Source of the DNA: Bacteroidota bacterium
GTDB lineage: Bacteria > Bacteroidota > Ignavibacteria > UBA10030 > SZUA-254
DNA: 64,000 nt
Reading direction: 5' to 3'
Assembly (NCBI GenBank): GCA_036522515.1
Contig: DATDFQ010000001.1
Coordinates: forward strand, 1-64,000
In this document: positions 42,955 to 51,118 of the stretch, in pieces
How the letters are laid out: every line of letters begins with the position of its first letter
Position numbering within the stretch: position 1 is the first letter of the stretch
Position numbers and translations under genes: made by a program
Notes under the pieces: generated by a model
What the model saw: only the letters and a program-made list of their open reading frames with translations
What the model was told of the DNA's origin: nothing
The model's database searches: none

Positions 42955-44199
42955 TTATTTTCCGCTCAGCCTGTAGAGTTCCGCAAGAGAAGCCCGGTAC
43001 GTGAACAGGGTGGAGCTATAATTCAGTTTTGCCTCCACCCAGAGCCGGTGGGCGTCGAGCACCTCGAGATTGAGCCCCGATCCGCCCGCGAAACGCGACT
43101 TCGCGGAGAGGTAATTTTTCTCGGCCTCTTCGATGTTGGCCCGATAACGTGTAAGGTTCAGCCGGGCGAGGTTCAGATCGGACGTTGCATTGCGCCATTC
43201 GACCTCGAGCGTGCGTTGCTGAAGGAGAAGCTGCGCGTCAAGCTGTTCGAGGGCCAGTTCCCTTTGCTCGATCCGGTTATCAATGCCGCCCCATGAGAAA
43301 ATCGGCACTTCGAGCGAGAGGAATACAGAATAGCCGAAGTCGTGATGCAGTTCGTTCAGATGAATCCCGAGGGCGCCCACGTCGCCGGCCAGTGTGAGCG
43401 TTGGAAGCCGTTCTCCCTTCGCGATCGTGATGCCATAGTCCGCCGACTTGCGCTCACGGTCAAGAAGTTGCAGTTCCGGATTTTCCTCCGCCACCAGGAC
43501 CGGAGTCCCCGAGGTGTCGCCGTCGAGCGGAAGAACCTCGATCTCCCGGTCGGGGGCACGGCCGAGGAGGTTCGAGAGCAGCCGTTTCGATTTTTGCACA
43601 GCCTGGACGGCGCCGTCGGATGCGATCATCGAATTGTTCAAATCGACCTGGGTTTTTAACCGGTCGCTCTCCGTCGCGTTGCCGCCGAGCCGAAGCTGGT
43701 TCACGAATGTGAGATAGTCCTGGAGCCGTGCGACCGTTTCGCCGCGGATCAGAGCTTCTTCTTCGGCGCGGAGAGTCTCATAGTATTGAATCCTGACGTT
43801 GAACGCCAGCTCGGCGCTGCTTTTGTGAAGGCCCGCCTGGGATTTTGTGATTTCATTCGTCGATTGATCGATCTGAGCGCTGCGCACGCCTCCGTCGAAG
43901 AGGGGAAGGCCTGTTGCCAGTTGAACGCCGTACTCTCCGCCGTTGGTGACGGCCTCGTTGTATCCTGTCTCGGGAGTATAGAGGTAATGCGAACGGAATG
44001 CGAGCGCAGGGTATCGGGCGGATGTTACTTCACGAAGCCGGGATTCATCCTGCCTGATGCCGATCTCGGCGATTTTGATCGCCGGGTTGTTCTTCTGGGC
44101 GATTTCCAACGCGTCCTTGAGTGAAATCGAGTCTGTCTGGGTGAACACCCGTGGGGAATGTGCAGCGATGAGGGAGAGACAAAGAATCAGCTGCTTCAT
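42955..44199 (-). CDS. TolC-family outer-membrane efflux channel
   Basis: This 414-residue protein forms the trimeric tunnel of the RND efflux system. A signal peptide (QLILCLSLIAAHSPRVF) leads to the two TolC-type helical repeats, each with an N-terminal SLKDALEIAQKNNPAIKIAE-like segment. Coiled-coil stretches such as GETVARLQDYLTFVNQLRLG and LQQRTLEVEWRNATSDLNLA follow. I use ATG 44199; the open frame extends to 44250 through sequence that belongs to a palindromic repeat. It is the first gene of the operon and lies 46 bases before the adaptor gene. A palindromic operator at 44385-44400 lies upstream. Confidence 0.93.
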   Translation of the reverse strand: MKQLILCLSLIAAHSPRVFTQTDSISLKDALEIAQKNNPAIKIAEIGIRQDESRLREVTSARYPALAFRSHYLYTPETGYNEAVTNGGEYGVQLATGLPLFDGGVRSAQIDQSTNEITKSQAGLHKSSAELAFNVRIQYYETLRAEEEALIRGETVARLQDYLTFVNQLRLGGNATESDRLKTQVDLNNSMIASDGAVQAVQKSKRLLSNLLGRAPDREIEVLPLDGDTSGTPVLVAEENPELQLLDRERKSADYGITIAKGERLPTLTLAGDVGALGIHLNELHHDFGYSVFLSLEVPIFSWGGIDNRIEQRELALEQLDAQLLLQQRTLEVEWRNATSDLNLARLNLTRYRANIEEAEKNYLSAKSRFAGGSGLNLEVLDAHRLWVEAKLNYSSTLFTYRASLAELYRLSGK

Positions 44200-44230
44200 C
44201 GAAAGAAGTCTGTTGAAAGAGACTCTTGAA

Positions 44231-44331
44231 TTGTCATCCTGAGGGAGCATAGCGACCGAAGGATCTCAGTCCATGATAAAGGAGATCCCTCGCGGAGTTT
44301 ATCCCGCGCAGGCGGGACTCAGGATGACAAT
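44231..44331. repeat. dispersed palindromic repeat, TGTCATCCTGAG family (copy 2)
   Basis: TTGTCATCCTGAG at the left end pairs with CTCAGGATGACAA at the right. The core has GGATCTCAGT and AGATCCCTCGCGGAGTTTA. It is related to the copy at 23982-24116 and lies in the leader of the TolC gene. Confidence 0.85.
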
Positions 44332-44384
44332 GGATTTGAAATCGCCGTTGTAGTATATGAAAAATCGCCTAGAAAAACCATTTA

Positions 44385-44400
44385 TAAGCGGTTCCGCTTA
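44385..44400. promoter_or_regulatory. palindromic operator between divergent efflux and propeller genes
   Basis: TAAGCGG and CCGCTTA are perfect inverted arms around TT. The site abuts the -35 (TTGACA at 44402) of the rightward promoter. It also lies within a possible leftward promoter (TATAAA near 44382-44387 with ATGTCA 16 bases upstream). A TetR-like regulator is plausible, but none is encoded nearby. Confidence 0.5.
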
Positions 44401-44401
44401 A

Positions 44402-44430
44402 TTGACATTCGGCGTGATTAGGTTTATATT
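44402..44430 (+). promoter_or_regulatory. strong sigma-70-like promoter of the YncE-like gene
   Basis: TTGACA and TATATT are separated by exactly 17 bases, matching the -35 fully and the -10 at all but one position. The start point near 44437 gives a leader of about 60 bases to GTG 44498. Confidence 0.65.
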
Positions 44431-44497
44431 ATTCACGAAGAATCAGCCACGCCCGGCGTATTCACGCCACACTAACACCAGCGAACAGGGAATCAAC

Positions 44498-45538
44498 GTG
44501 AAAAAAAACTCTCTCATAATCATTCTCTTTCTCCTTATCCTGCCCGTGTTTGGAATTTCTCAGGAAGCGTCCTTGGGTGCCGGCTACAAGCTCCTGGAAA
44601 AACTGAAGCTCGGAGGAGAAGGGGGCTGGGATTATCTCACCTACGATACCGCCGCTCATCGCCTCTATATCTCGCGCAGTACGCATGTCCAGGTAGTCGA
44701 TGCCGATAAGAAAGAGGTCGTCGGGGATATTCCGAATACGACCGGAGTGCACGGAATTGCGCTCGTGCCGGCCTTGAACCGGGGATTCACAAGCAATGGG
44801 AGGGACTCCTCTGTTACCGTCTTCGATCTCACAACCCTGAAAACGATCAAGACGATCAAGATCGATGCCCGAAATCCGGATGCGATCATGTATGATCCCG
44901 TCTCCGGCCGGGTGTTTACGTTCAACGGAGGGAGCCATAACGCGACCGCGATCGATGCCCAATCGGACTCCGTGGTGGGGACGATTCCCCTCGGTGACAA
45001 ACCGGAGTTCGCAGTCTCGGATGGGAAGGGTATGGTGTATGTCAATCTCGAAGACAGCAGTATGATCGTCGCCATCGACGCGCGCACGTTGAAAGTCGCA
45101 AACAGGTGGTCCATCGCGCCGGGCGAGCACCCGAGCGGTCTCGCGATAGACCGGGAGCATCGGCGGCTCTTCAGCGGATGCGACAACAAGATGATGGTCG
45201 TCTTTGATCCCGATAACGGAAAGGTTGTCACGACCGTACCGATCGGCGAGGGTGTCGATGCGACCGCATTTGATCCCGCGACTGGTCTGGCGTTCTCCTC
45301 GAACGGAGAGGGAACACTGACTGTGGTTCACGAAGATGCGCCGGATAAGTTTACCGTCATCGAAAACGATTCGACTCAACGCGGCGCCCGCACGATGGCG
45401 CTCGATCCGGCGTCGCACCGGGTGTACCTGTCAACCGCGGAGTTCGGACCTCCTCCGGCTCCCACCGCCGACAGGCCCCATCCGCGCCCGAGCGTGGTTC
45501 CGGGGTCATTTACGATCGTCATCATGGGAAGGAAATAG
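44498..45538 (+). CDS. YncE-like seven-bladed beta-propeller, exported
   Basis: This 346-residue protein has a signal peptide (SLIIILFLLILPVFGIS). Repeats such as RLYISRSTHVQVVDADKKEV, GIALVPALNRGFTSNGRDSS, RNPDAIMYDPVSGRVFTFNG, and VDATAFDPATGLAFSSNGEG follow the YVTN/YncE propeller pattern. YncE-like proteins act in the periplasm or on the surface and bind DNA or metals in some species; here the function is unknown. The start is GTG 44498, since a signal peptide begins there; an upstream in-frame ATG at 44402 is inside the promoter. The second kinase gene follows 48 bases downstream, so the two may be one unit. Confidence 0.85.
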   Translation: MKKNSLIIILFLLILPVFGISQEASLGAGYKLLEKLKLGGEGGWDYLTYDTAAHRLYISRSTHVQVVDADKKEVVGDIPNTTGVHGIALVPALNRGFTSNGRDSSVTVFDLTTLKTIKTIKIDARNPDAIMYDPVSGRVFTFNGGSHNATAIDAQSDSVVGTIPLGDKPEFAVSDGKGMVYVNLEDSSMIVAIDARTLKVANRWSIAPGEHPSGLAIDREHRRLFSGCDNKMMVVFDPDNGKVVTTVPIGEGVDATAFDPATGLAFSSNGEGTLTVVHEDAPDKFTVIENDSTQRGARTMALDPASHRVYLSTAEFGPPPAPTADRPHPRPSVVPGSFTIVIMGRK

Positions 45539-45586
45539 CTTGTCGAACAGGATTGGGCAGGGACTGATCACCAATAAGGTACGCGG

Positions 45587-47716
45587 ATGATCGGCGAGTC
45601 GATTTCTCACTATACTATTCTGGAAAAGTTGGGCGAGGGGGGGATGGGTGTGGTTTACAAGGCCCAGGATCTCAAACTCGACCGCTTCGTGGCCATCAAG
45701 TTTCTGCCGGCCCATCTCTCGGCTTCGCCGGAGAACAAATCGAGGTTTATGCAGGAGGCAAAGGCCGCCGCGGCGCTCAACCATCCGAACATTCTGGGCG
45801 TCTACGAGATCGACGAACAAAACGGCGCACTCTTCTTCGCCATGGAATATGTCGAAGGCAAGACACTGAAGTCCCATATCTCGGACCAGAGGTCCGGCAC
45901 CGGGATTCCCACCAAACAAGCTCTCAACTGGATGATGCAAATCGGTGAGGGGCTCAAGGCCGCTCACGATAGAAATATTGTCCATCGCGATATCAAGCCC
46001 GAGAACATCATGATCACTCCCGAAGGGAAAGTGAAGATCATGGATTTCGGGATCGCGAAACTCAAGAGCAGCTCCGGGTTGACGAAGACAGGGACATCTC
46101 TCGGGACGCTCTCCTATATGTCGCCCGAACAGGCGCACGGGGTTGCCACGGATTCCCGGTGCGACATCTGGTCGCTCGGTGTGGTTTTCTATGAGATGTT
46201 GACCGGGGAGAAGCCGTTCCGCGCGGAACATGACGCCGGCCTCTTGTACCTGATCGTAAACGAGCAGCCTCCTCCACCGAGTTCGTTGGACAAAAAGATA
46301 CACCGGCAGATCGACGCCGTCGTGATGAGGATGCTGGAAAAGGACCGCACCCATCGATACTCGGATATGCGTGAATTCCTCCGGTCGCTCGAAGAAGTCA
46401 AAACGGCAATTGAAAACACGGCGGCAACGTCGATCTCGAAAGCCATCGCTGTCCTTCCTTTCGGCAATATCAGTCCGGATAAAGAGGGCGACTATTTCAG
46501 CGACGGGCTTACCGAGGAGTTGATCGCCAATCTGGCAAGGCTAAAAGATATCCGTGTCGTTCCCAGGGCCACATCCATGCAGTACAAAGGGACAACCAAG
46601 GACTTGAAATCAATCGGGCGTGAACTTGGAACCCGCTACGTCTTATCGGGAAGCGTAAGAAAATTTCAGGACAATCTGCGGATCACGGTGGAACTTATCG
46701 ACATCGAGGCAGACGCCCAGCTCTGGGCAGAGACGTACAAAGGAATACTTGCGGATGTCTTCGACATCCAGGAGCAGGTGTCGAAGCAGATCGTCGATGC
46801 TCTGATGGTCAAGCTTTCCCCGACCGAGAAAGTCGTCCTTACGAAACGGGCCACCCTCAACCCGCAGGCGTTCGACTGTAACTTGAGGGCACGCGATTCG
46901 CTGTATCGTTATACCAGACACGGAGTTCAGATCGCGATCCAGCTTTTCCAGAAGGCGATCGAACACGATCCGCGTTATGCCGATGCCTACGCCGGGTTGG
47001 GAGAAGCCTATGCCACCCTCTATCAGCAATTCGAACGCAAGGATACCTGGCTTGAAAAGGCGCTGGAGGCAGGCTTGAAGGCGCTCATGTACGATCCCAC
47101 ACTGTCTGAAGCGTATGCCGCGCTCGGCCTCGCCTATCTTCACAAGAAATCCCACGAGGAGGCCGCCACGGCGAGCAAGAAAGCAATCGAGCTTGATCCG
47201 AACAATTTTCTCGGCTACTGGATCCTTGGGCGCATCTATCACACGACCGACCGGGACAGAGAAGCGGTGGACCTGTTCTTAAAGGTCATCACCCTTAATC
47301 CCGATTTTTATTCCGGATACGGTGATCTACGGATGGCCTATGAATCGCTGGGTGAGAAGGCGAAGGGTCTTGAGTTGCATAAGTCTGAAATTCAGGTCTA
47401 CCCCCGATATCTCGCGAAGCATCCTGACGATGCGCGGGCGCACATGTTTTATGCCCTCTCGCTGATAAAGGATGGAAAAATGGAGGATGCAAGGGCCGAG
47501 GGAGCCAGGGCGATCGAATTGAGCCCGGATGATTCGCTCATGCTCTATAATGCGTCTTGTTTCTACGCGTCACTGGGTGATAAGGTGCTGGCAGTCGAAA
47601 CACTCAGAAAAGCCATCGCCGCCGGTTATGAATTCTACGAATGGATCAAACGTGATTCCGATCTTGAGCCCATCCGCAACGAGCCGGGCTATCTCGAGAT
47701 CATGAGGGGCAAATAA
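45587..47716 (+). CDS. Ser/Thr protein kinase fused to TolB-like and TPR domains (paralogue 2)
   Basis: This 709-residue protein has the same order as the gene at 33740. The kinase (about 8-265) has GEGGMGVVY, Lys38 in VAIKF, HRDIKPEN (near 133), DFGIA and YMSPEQ. The TolB-N-like part (about 285-420) has AIAVLPFGNISPDKEGDYFS, DGLTEELIANLARLKD and VLSGSVRKFQDNLRITVELI. TPRs (about 435-690) include YADAYAGLGEAYATLYQQFE and LSEAYAALGLAYLHKKSHEE. No membrane segment is seen. It starts at ATG 45587 with a weak ribosome-binding site. Genes for a PepSY protein and a membrane protein follow closely (17 and 35 bases), so it may control an envelope response. Targets are unknown. Confidence 0.92.
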   Translation: MIGESISHYTILEKLGEGGMGVVYKAQDLKLDRFVAIKFLPAHLSASPENKSRFMQEAKAAAALNHPNILGVYEIDEQNGALFFAMEYVEGKTLKSHISDQRSGTGIPTKQALNWMMQIGEGLKAAHDRNIVHRDIKPENIMITPEGKVKIMDFGIAKLKSSSGLTKTGTSLGTLSYMSPEQAHGVATDSRCDIWSLGVVFYEMLTGEKPFRAEHDAGLLYLIVNEQPPPPSSLDKKIHRQIDAVVMRMLEKDRTHRYSDMREFLRSLEEVKTAIENTAATSISKAIAVLPFGNISPDKEGDYFSDGLTEELIANLARLKDIRVVPRATSMQYKGTTKDLKSIGRELGTRYVLSGSVRKFQDNLRITVELIDIEADAQLWAETYKGILADVFDIQEQVSKQIVDALMVKLSPTEKVVLTKRATLNPQAFDCNLRARDSLYRYTRHGVQIAIQLFQKAIEHDPRYADAYAGLGEAYATLYQQFERKDTWLEKALEAGLKALMYDPTLSEAYAALGLAYLHKKSHEEAATASKKAIELDPNNFLGYWILGRIYHTTDRDREAVDLFLKVITLNPDFYSGYGDLRMAYESLGEKAKGLELHKSEIQVYPRYLAKHPDDARAHMFYALSLIKDGKMEDARAEGARAIELSPDDSLMLYNASCFYASLGDKVLAVETLRKAIAAGYEFYEWIKRDSDLEPIRNEPGYLEIMRGK

Positions 47717-47733
47717 AAGGAAGGGACACGAAC

Positions 47734-48222
47734 TTGAAACTCGCAATCACGATCCTCGCAGTATGTCTCGTCGTTTCAACCGGCTTCGCTTCGAAGAAGG
47801 CGCATCCCCGGATCAGCAAGGGGCAGGCGGCGAAAATTGTCCAAAAGGAGTTCAAGGGAGCGCTCATCGAGAGCTCTGAGCTGGAGAATGAGGAAGGAAA
47901 GCTCATCTGGTCATTCGATCTCAAAATCGGCGGAGCGACTAAAGAAGTGTGGATTGACGCAAAGAACGGAAAAGTGATCAAGACAGAAGATGAGTCGCTG
48001 GCCGCGGTGGAGGAAGAACGCGCCACCGACGAGGCGGAGAAAGCCGCGCTGAAGAAAGTACCCGGGAGCGTCGTCAAAAGCACCCTGAAAGAGAAGAAAG
48101 GCAAAATGATCTGCTCGGTCGAAATCCTCACCAAGGCCGGAAAGACCGTTGAAGTGGATGTAGACCGGAAAACGAACAAGATTGTACAGATTGAAACCGA
48201 GGAAGCGGCAAAAAAAGAGTAG
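47734..48222 (+). CDS. exported protein with two PepSY domains
   Basis: This 162-residue protein has a signal peptide (LAITILAVCLVVSTGFA) and begins at TTG 47734, preceded by AAAGGAAGGG. Two PepSY-type domains are visible: one begins ISKGQAAKIVQKEFKGALIE with WIDAKNGKVIKTE, and the second ends in TVEVDVDRKTNKIVQIETEE. PepSY domains inhibit or modulate proteases in the envelope, including M4 peptidase propeptides. The gene is 17 bases after the kinase gene and 35 bases before a small membrane protein gene, so a three-gene operon is likely. The partner protease is not in the window. Confidence 0.85.
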   Translation: MKLAITILAVCLVVSTGFASKKAHPRISKGQAAKIVQKEFKGALIESSELENEEGKLIWSFDLKIGGATKEVWIDAKNGKVIKTEDESLAAVEEERATDEAEKAALKKVPGSVVKSTLKEKKGKMICSVEILTKAGKTVEVDVDRKTNKIVQIETEEAAKKE

Positions 48223-48257
48223 ATTGTATCCGCACTCTATATAGAGAGAGGATTGTA

Positions 48258-48569
48258 ATGGCTGAAGTGGAAAAAAGAGACCGCAACGCCTCGTTTCTGG
48301 GGCTCTCGTTCACTATTATCGGCCTCATCTTTCTTCTCCGGAACCTTGAGGTCATTCACCTCGGGCACAGATGGTGGGCTCTCTTTTTTCTGATCCCTAT
48401 CGCGTACCTGTTGTCGGATCTGATGCAGGGCAGGCAAAGCCGGCGCAACGTGGTCGGCCTCGTGACGATCGTATCGATGATGGTGATCTTTCTCATCGGC
48501 GTGAGCTGGTCGCTGGTGTGGCCTATTTTTATCATCATCGGAGGATTGTCGTTCCTCCTTGCGCGGTAG
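48258..48569 (+). CDS. small membrane protein, DUF5668 / LiaI-LiaF-like
   Basis: This 103-residue protein has a short acidic start and three to four hydrophobic stretches (FLGLSFTIIGLIFLL, WALFFLIPIAYLL, VGLVTIVSMMVIFLIG, WPIFIIIGGLSFLLA). The pattern matches the LiaI/LiaF-like membrane domain, which in Gram-positives monitors envelope stress; here only the fold is implied. ATG 48258 follows GAGAGAGGA. It is the last gene of the kinase cluster. It ends at 48569, one base before the type B palindrome in the REP cluster. Confidence 0.75.
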   Translation: MAEVEKRDRNASFLGLSFTIIGLIFLLRNLEVIHLGHRWWALFFLIPIAYLLSDLMQGRQSRRNVVGLVTIVSMMVIFLIGVSWSLVWPIFIIIGGLSFLLAR

Positions 48570-48745
48570 CCGCAGCCTTCAGGCTGCGTGATTCCGTGTC
48601 GGTGGCCGAACCCTTTAGAGGAATCGGTAGCCGCAGCCTTTAGGCTGCGGGTTTGCTCTTGGGTTCCATGACCTCCGTATCCACCCAGACCGTGGAGGCG
48701 ATGCTCTCTTCGACTCGGTAGCCGCAGCCTTTAGGCTGCGGGTTT
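48565..48745. repeat. tandem cluster of three type B REP-like palindromes
   Basis: CGCAGCCTTCAGGCTGCG at 48571-48588, CGCAGCCTTTAGGCTGCG at 48632-48649 and again at 48723-48740 are each preceded by GGTAGC or GGTAGCC. The spacing is irregular. The cluster fills the gap between two genes and could end transcription or bind proteins. Confidence 0.88.
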
Positions 48746-48773
48746 TGTTTCTCTTGCCTCCATCGAACGATGT

Positions 48774-49481
48774 ATGTGCGGGCGCTATACCATAACGGCG
48801 GACAAGGTCGAATTCATCCTGAAGCGGTTTCAGGCCGAGCTGGCTCCGGGCTTCGGCGACTACAGTCCGAGATACAACGCCGCTCCGGCCCAACTTGTGC
48901 CGGGCATCGTGTCGAAGGAGGATGGGAAGCGCTATCTGACGCATCTCTACTGGGGCTTGACTCCGCCGTGGGCTGAAAAGGAGGGGAGCAAGTACTCGAC
49001 CCAGATCAACATCCGCAACGACACGATTGAAAAAAACAAGTTCTTCCGTTCCCTTCTCCTCTCCCAACGCTGCATCTTTGTCGCCGACGGTTTCTACGAA
49101 TGGCAGGCCCCCAAAGGGTATGAGAAAAAGCCCCTGCCGAAGGGAGTCAGAAAAACCCCCTACCGAATTGTGTTCAAAAATGGCGATCTGTTTCCTCTCG
49201 CCGGGCTCTGGCGGACAATGAAAGACGGCAACCGGTCCGTCCTCACCGGAGCAATCATCACCACCGACCCGAACAAGTTGATGAAACCGATCCACAACAG
49301 GATGCCGGTGATTCTGAACGACGCCGGGTTGAAGCACTGGCTCGACCCGGAATACAAGGACTTCGATCAGCTTAAACTCTATATGAGTCCGTTCCCCGAC
49401 ACGAAGATGAAAGCCTATCCTGTCTCCACTGCCGTCAATAACGCAAAGTTCGACTCCGCGGCCGTCATCGAGCCGGCCTGA
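48774..49481 (+). CDS. yedK: SRAP-domain protein (YedK/HMCES-like), shields abasic sites
   Basis: This 235-residue protein starts MCGRYT; the cysteine exposed after removal of the initiator Met is the one that forms a thiazolidine crosslink with abasic sites in single-stranded DNA. YNAAPAQLVPGI, YWGLTPPWAEKE, INIRNDTIEKNKFF, CIFVADGFYEWQ and the histidine in IHNRMPVILN are conserved SRAP features. It is cytoplasmic and protects abasic sites during replication. No ribosome-binding site is clear; the upstream gap is taken by the REP cluster. It is followed directly by the DUF4032 gene. Confidence 0.93.
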   Translation: MCGRYTITADKVEFILKRFQAELAPGFGDYSPRYNAAPAQLVPGIVSKEDGKRYLTHLYWGLTPPWAEKEGSKYSTQINIRNDTIEKNKFFRSLLLSQRCIFVADGFYEWQAPKGYEKKPLPKGVRKTPYRIVFKNGDLFPLAGLWRTMKDGNRSVLTGAIITTDPNKLMKPIHNRMPVILNDAGLKHWLDPEYKDFDQLKLYMSPFPDTKMKAYPVSTAVNNAKFDSAAVIEPA

Positions 49482-49491
49482 GGAGGTTCAA

Positions 49492-50748
49492 CTGTCCGTT
49501 CCGCAGATTGAGGAGGCTGGTACTACTGAGGCAGGGGAGCCGGAGAACGGCCGAACGAACCTCGCCATCACCTTCGACAAGGAGTATGTCTCTCTCCTCC
49601 AAAAGCTACCCTGGTATAAGCCTCTCGCGGAGTGGACAGAGCGGGACGCCCGTTCGCTGAAGGTGAAGAGTGGCCTCTCACGCCACCTTGTCCGGTTCAT
49701 CAAGGTCCGGGGGAAGGCCTTCGCCATCAAGGAGACATCCGCCGAAACTGCCGTGCGGGAGTACAATACCTACGTACAGCTCCGGCAGATGAGCGTTCCC
49801 ACGCTTCAGGCCGTGGGGAAGGTCGTGCGTGAAGACCGGAGGATGCTTACCGAGACAAAGGCCGCGATGCAGGCCGAATCCGATTCTACCGGCTACGTCG
49901 TCACCCGGTTACTTGAGTATGCCATCCCGGATTACTATCTTTTCAGGCGGGCATTCACCACCGTGTCGCGGAGGCGTATCTGGGACGCGATTGTGAGGCT
50001 GTTCGTCCAGCTCCATTGCAAGGGGGTGTACTGGGGCGACGCTTCGTTGTCGAACATGATGATACTCTTCGTGAACGAACGATTCCCCGAGATCGGTATC
50101 CGGACGGTCCTCAAGGCGGTCCTCGCCGATGCGGAGACGGTCGAGATCTATCCCCAGGTCTCGGAACGGCTGCGCCTGTCGGACGTTGAGTACTTCCTTG
50201 AGACGATGGCGTGGACGGAGGCGGATGCGATCGCGAGCGGTCTTACCCGGGAGCGGCTGATGACCGAAACCGACCGAAAGTATATCATGAACCGGTATCT
50301 CGATCTCTTTGAGATCGAGCGGGAGGAGCAGTCGTTCGCATTGATCACGAAGATCGACGTCGATGCGATGCTGGGGCCGTTCGGCGCGAAGGGTCAGTCG
50401 AAGGCGCTGCTCCAGCACATCTACGAGCATAAATGGTATTTGAGCGAGCGCAGCGGCAAGGAGGTGGCGATCGGGGATGCAGCGCGTGACTGGTATGTCG
50501 ACGTGTTCAAACCTGTGATCCATCTCTTTGAAGAATTTTCGATTCTCGATGATTTTCCGGACCGCACCGCCGCATCACTCTATCTCGATATCATGCTCCA
50601 TAAATATTATCTGAGTGAGAAATTCGGAAAGGATGTCGGATTGGTCGCGGCGTTCGAAAGCTATTCGCGCCAGTTCAAGGGAAAACACGCCACCATGGAG
50701 AAAATGATTGGCCTTGCCCATTCAATGAAAAGACTGCTTGAGAGGTAA
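49492..50748 (+). CDS. DUF4032-domain protein, kinase-like fold, probable CTG start
   Basis: The reading frame stays open upstream of the GTG at 49663, and the added residues (DKEYVSLLQKLPWYKPLAEW) belong to the DUF4032 family. The best start is therefore CTG 49492, five bases after TGAGGAGG, giving 418 residues. The frame holds SGLSRHLVRFIKVRGKAFAI, AVREYNTYVQLRQ and LHCKGVYWGDASLSNMM, typical of lipopolysaccharide-kinase-like folds with an Asp in the catalytic-loop position; the domain is linked to nucleotide or phosphate transfer in the annotation of some homologues. No signal peptide is present. It follows yedK by ten bases, so the two may form an operon. The function is unknown. Confidence 0.75.
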   Translation: MSVPQIEEAGTTEAGEPENGRTNLAITFDKEYVSLLQKLPWYKPLAEWTERDARSLKVKSGLSRHLVRFIKVRGKAFAIKETSAETAVREYNTYVQLRQMSVPTLQAVGKVVREDRRMLTETKAAMQAESDSTGYVVTRLLEYAIPDYYLFRRAFTTVSRRRIWDAIVRLFVQLHCKGVYWGDASLSNMMILFVNERFPEIGIRTVLKAVLADAETVEIYPQVSERLRLSDVEYFLETMAWTEADAIASGLTRERLMTETDRKYIMNRYLDLFEIEREEQSFALITKIDVDAMLGPFGAKGQSKALLQHIYEHKWYLSERSGKEVAIGDAARDWYVDVFKPVIHLFEEFSILDDFPDRTAASLYLDIMLHKYYLSEKFGKDVGLVAAFESYSRQFKGKHATMEKMIGLAHSMKRLLER

Positions 50749-51118
50749 AGTCGGGGGGGGAGCAGAGGTGCTGTCCTAATTTCACCCCGCTCGTCATCCC
50801 GGCATGCTTTAGGCCGGGATCTTCATTGGGTGACCTTTGTAACGATGCCGAACAGAATCATTTCGGAATGACGGGAAATTGGGTATTCTGCGATCCGGGC
50901 AAACTAGGACAGCACCGGAGGAGATCTTGACTATCCAAACATTTATTTCTAAATTGGTCTTGGAGAATCGAGTTAATCTTGTGGGCTGGGAGTAAATTTC
51001 TACGCCGCCCCAATCCTGCCCGGGGCAATCATACCGCTTTCCGTTCTTCCAGTGTCACCAAAACAAGCCGCTACGTGGCTCTCAAAATGAGCGCCCGCGA
51101 GTGTCTTTAGGGGGAGCA
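50749..51118. other. intergenic region with a palindromic repeat
   Basis: These 370 bases hold the repeat at 50788-50876 and no coding pattern. A TTGACT at 50927-50932 could be a -35 element, but no good -10 follows at 17 bases. GGGGGAGC at 51110-51117 is the ribosome-binding site of the next gene. Confidence 0.5.
50788..50876. repeat. dispersed palindromic repeat, CTCGTCAT family (copy 2)
   Basis: The left half CTCGTCATCCCGGCATGCTT and the following AGGCCGGGATCTTCA form a small hairpin. The right half, TTTCGGAATGACGGGA, is diverged. It is related to 7471-7556 and 60663-60754. Confidence 0.75.

Noticed and set aside
7591-48745. CRISPR array considered for the repeated palindromes
   Set aside because: Spacing is irregular, spacers are not of constant size, and no cas genes are present. 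The sequences are dispersed REP-like palindromes.
48600-48780. Palindromes tested as rho-independent terminators
   Set aside because: No T run follows most copies, and the clusters occur in both orientations, so terminator function is not supported from sequence alone.
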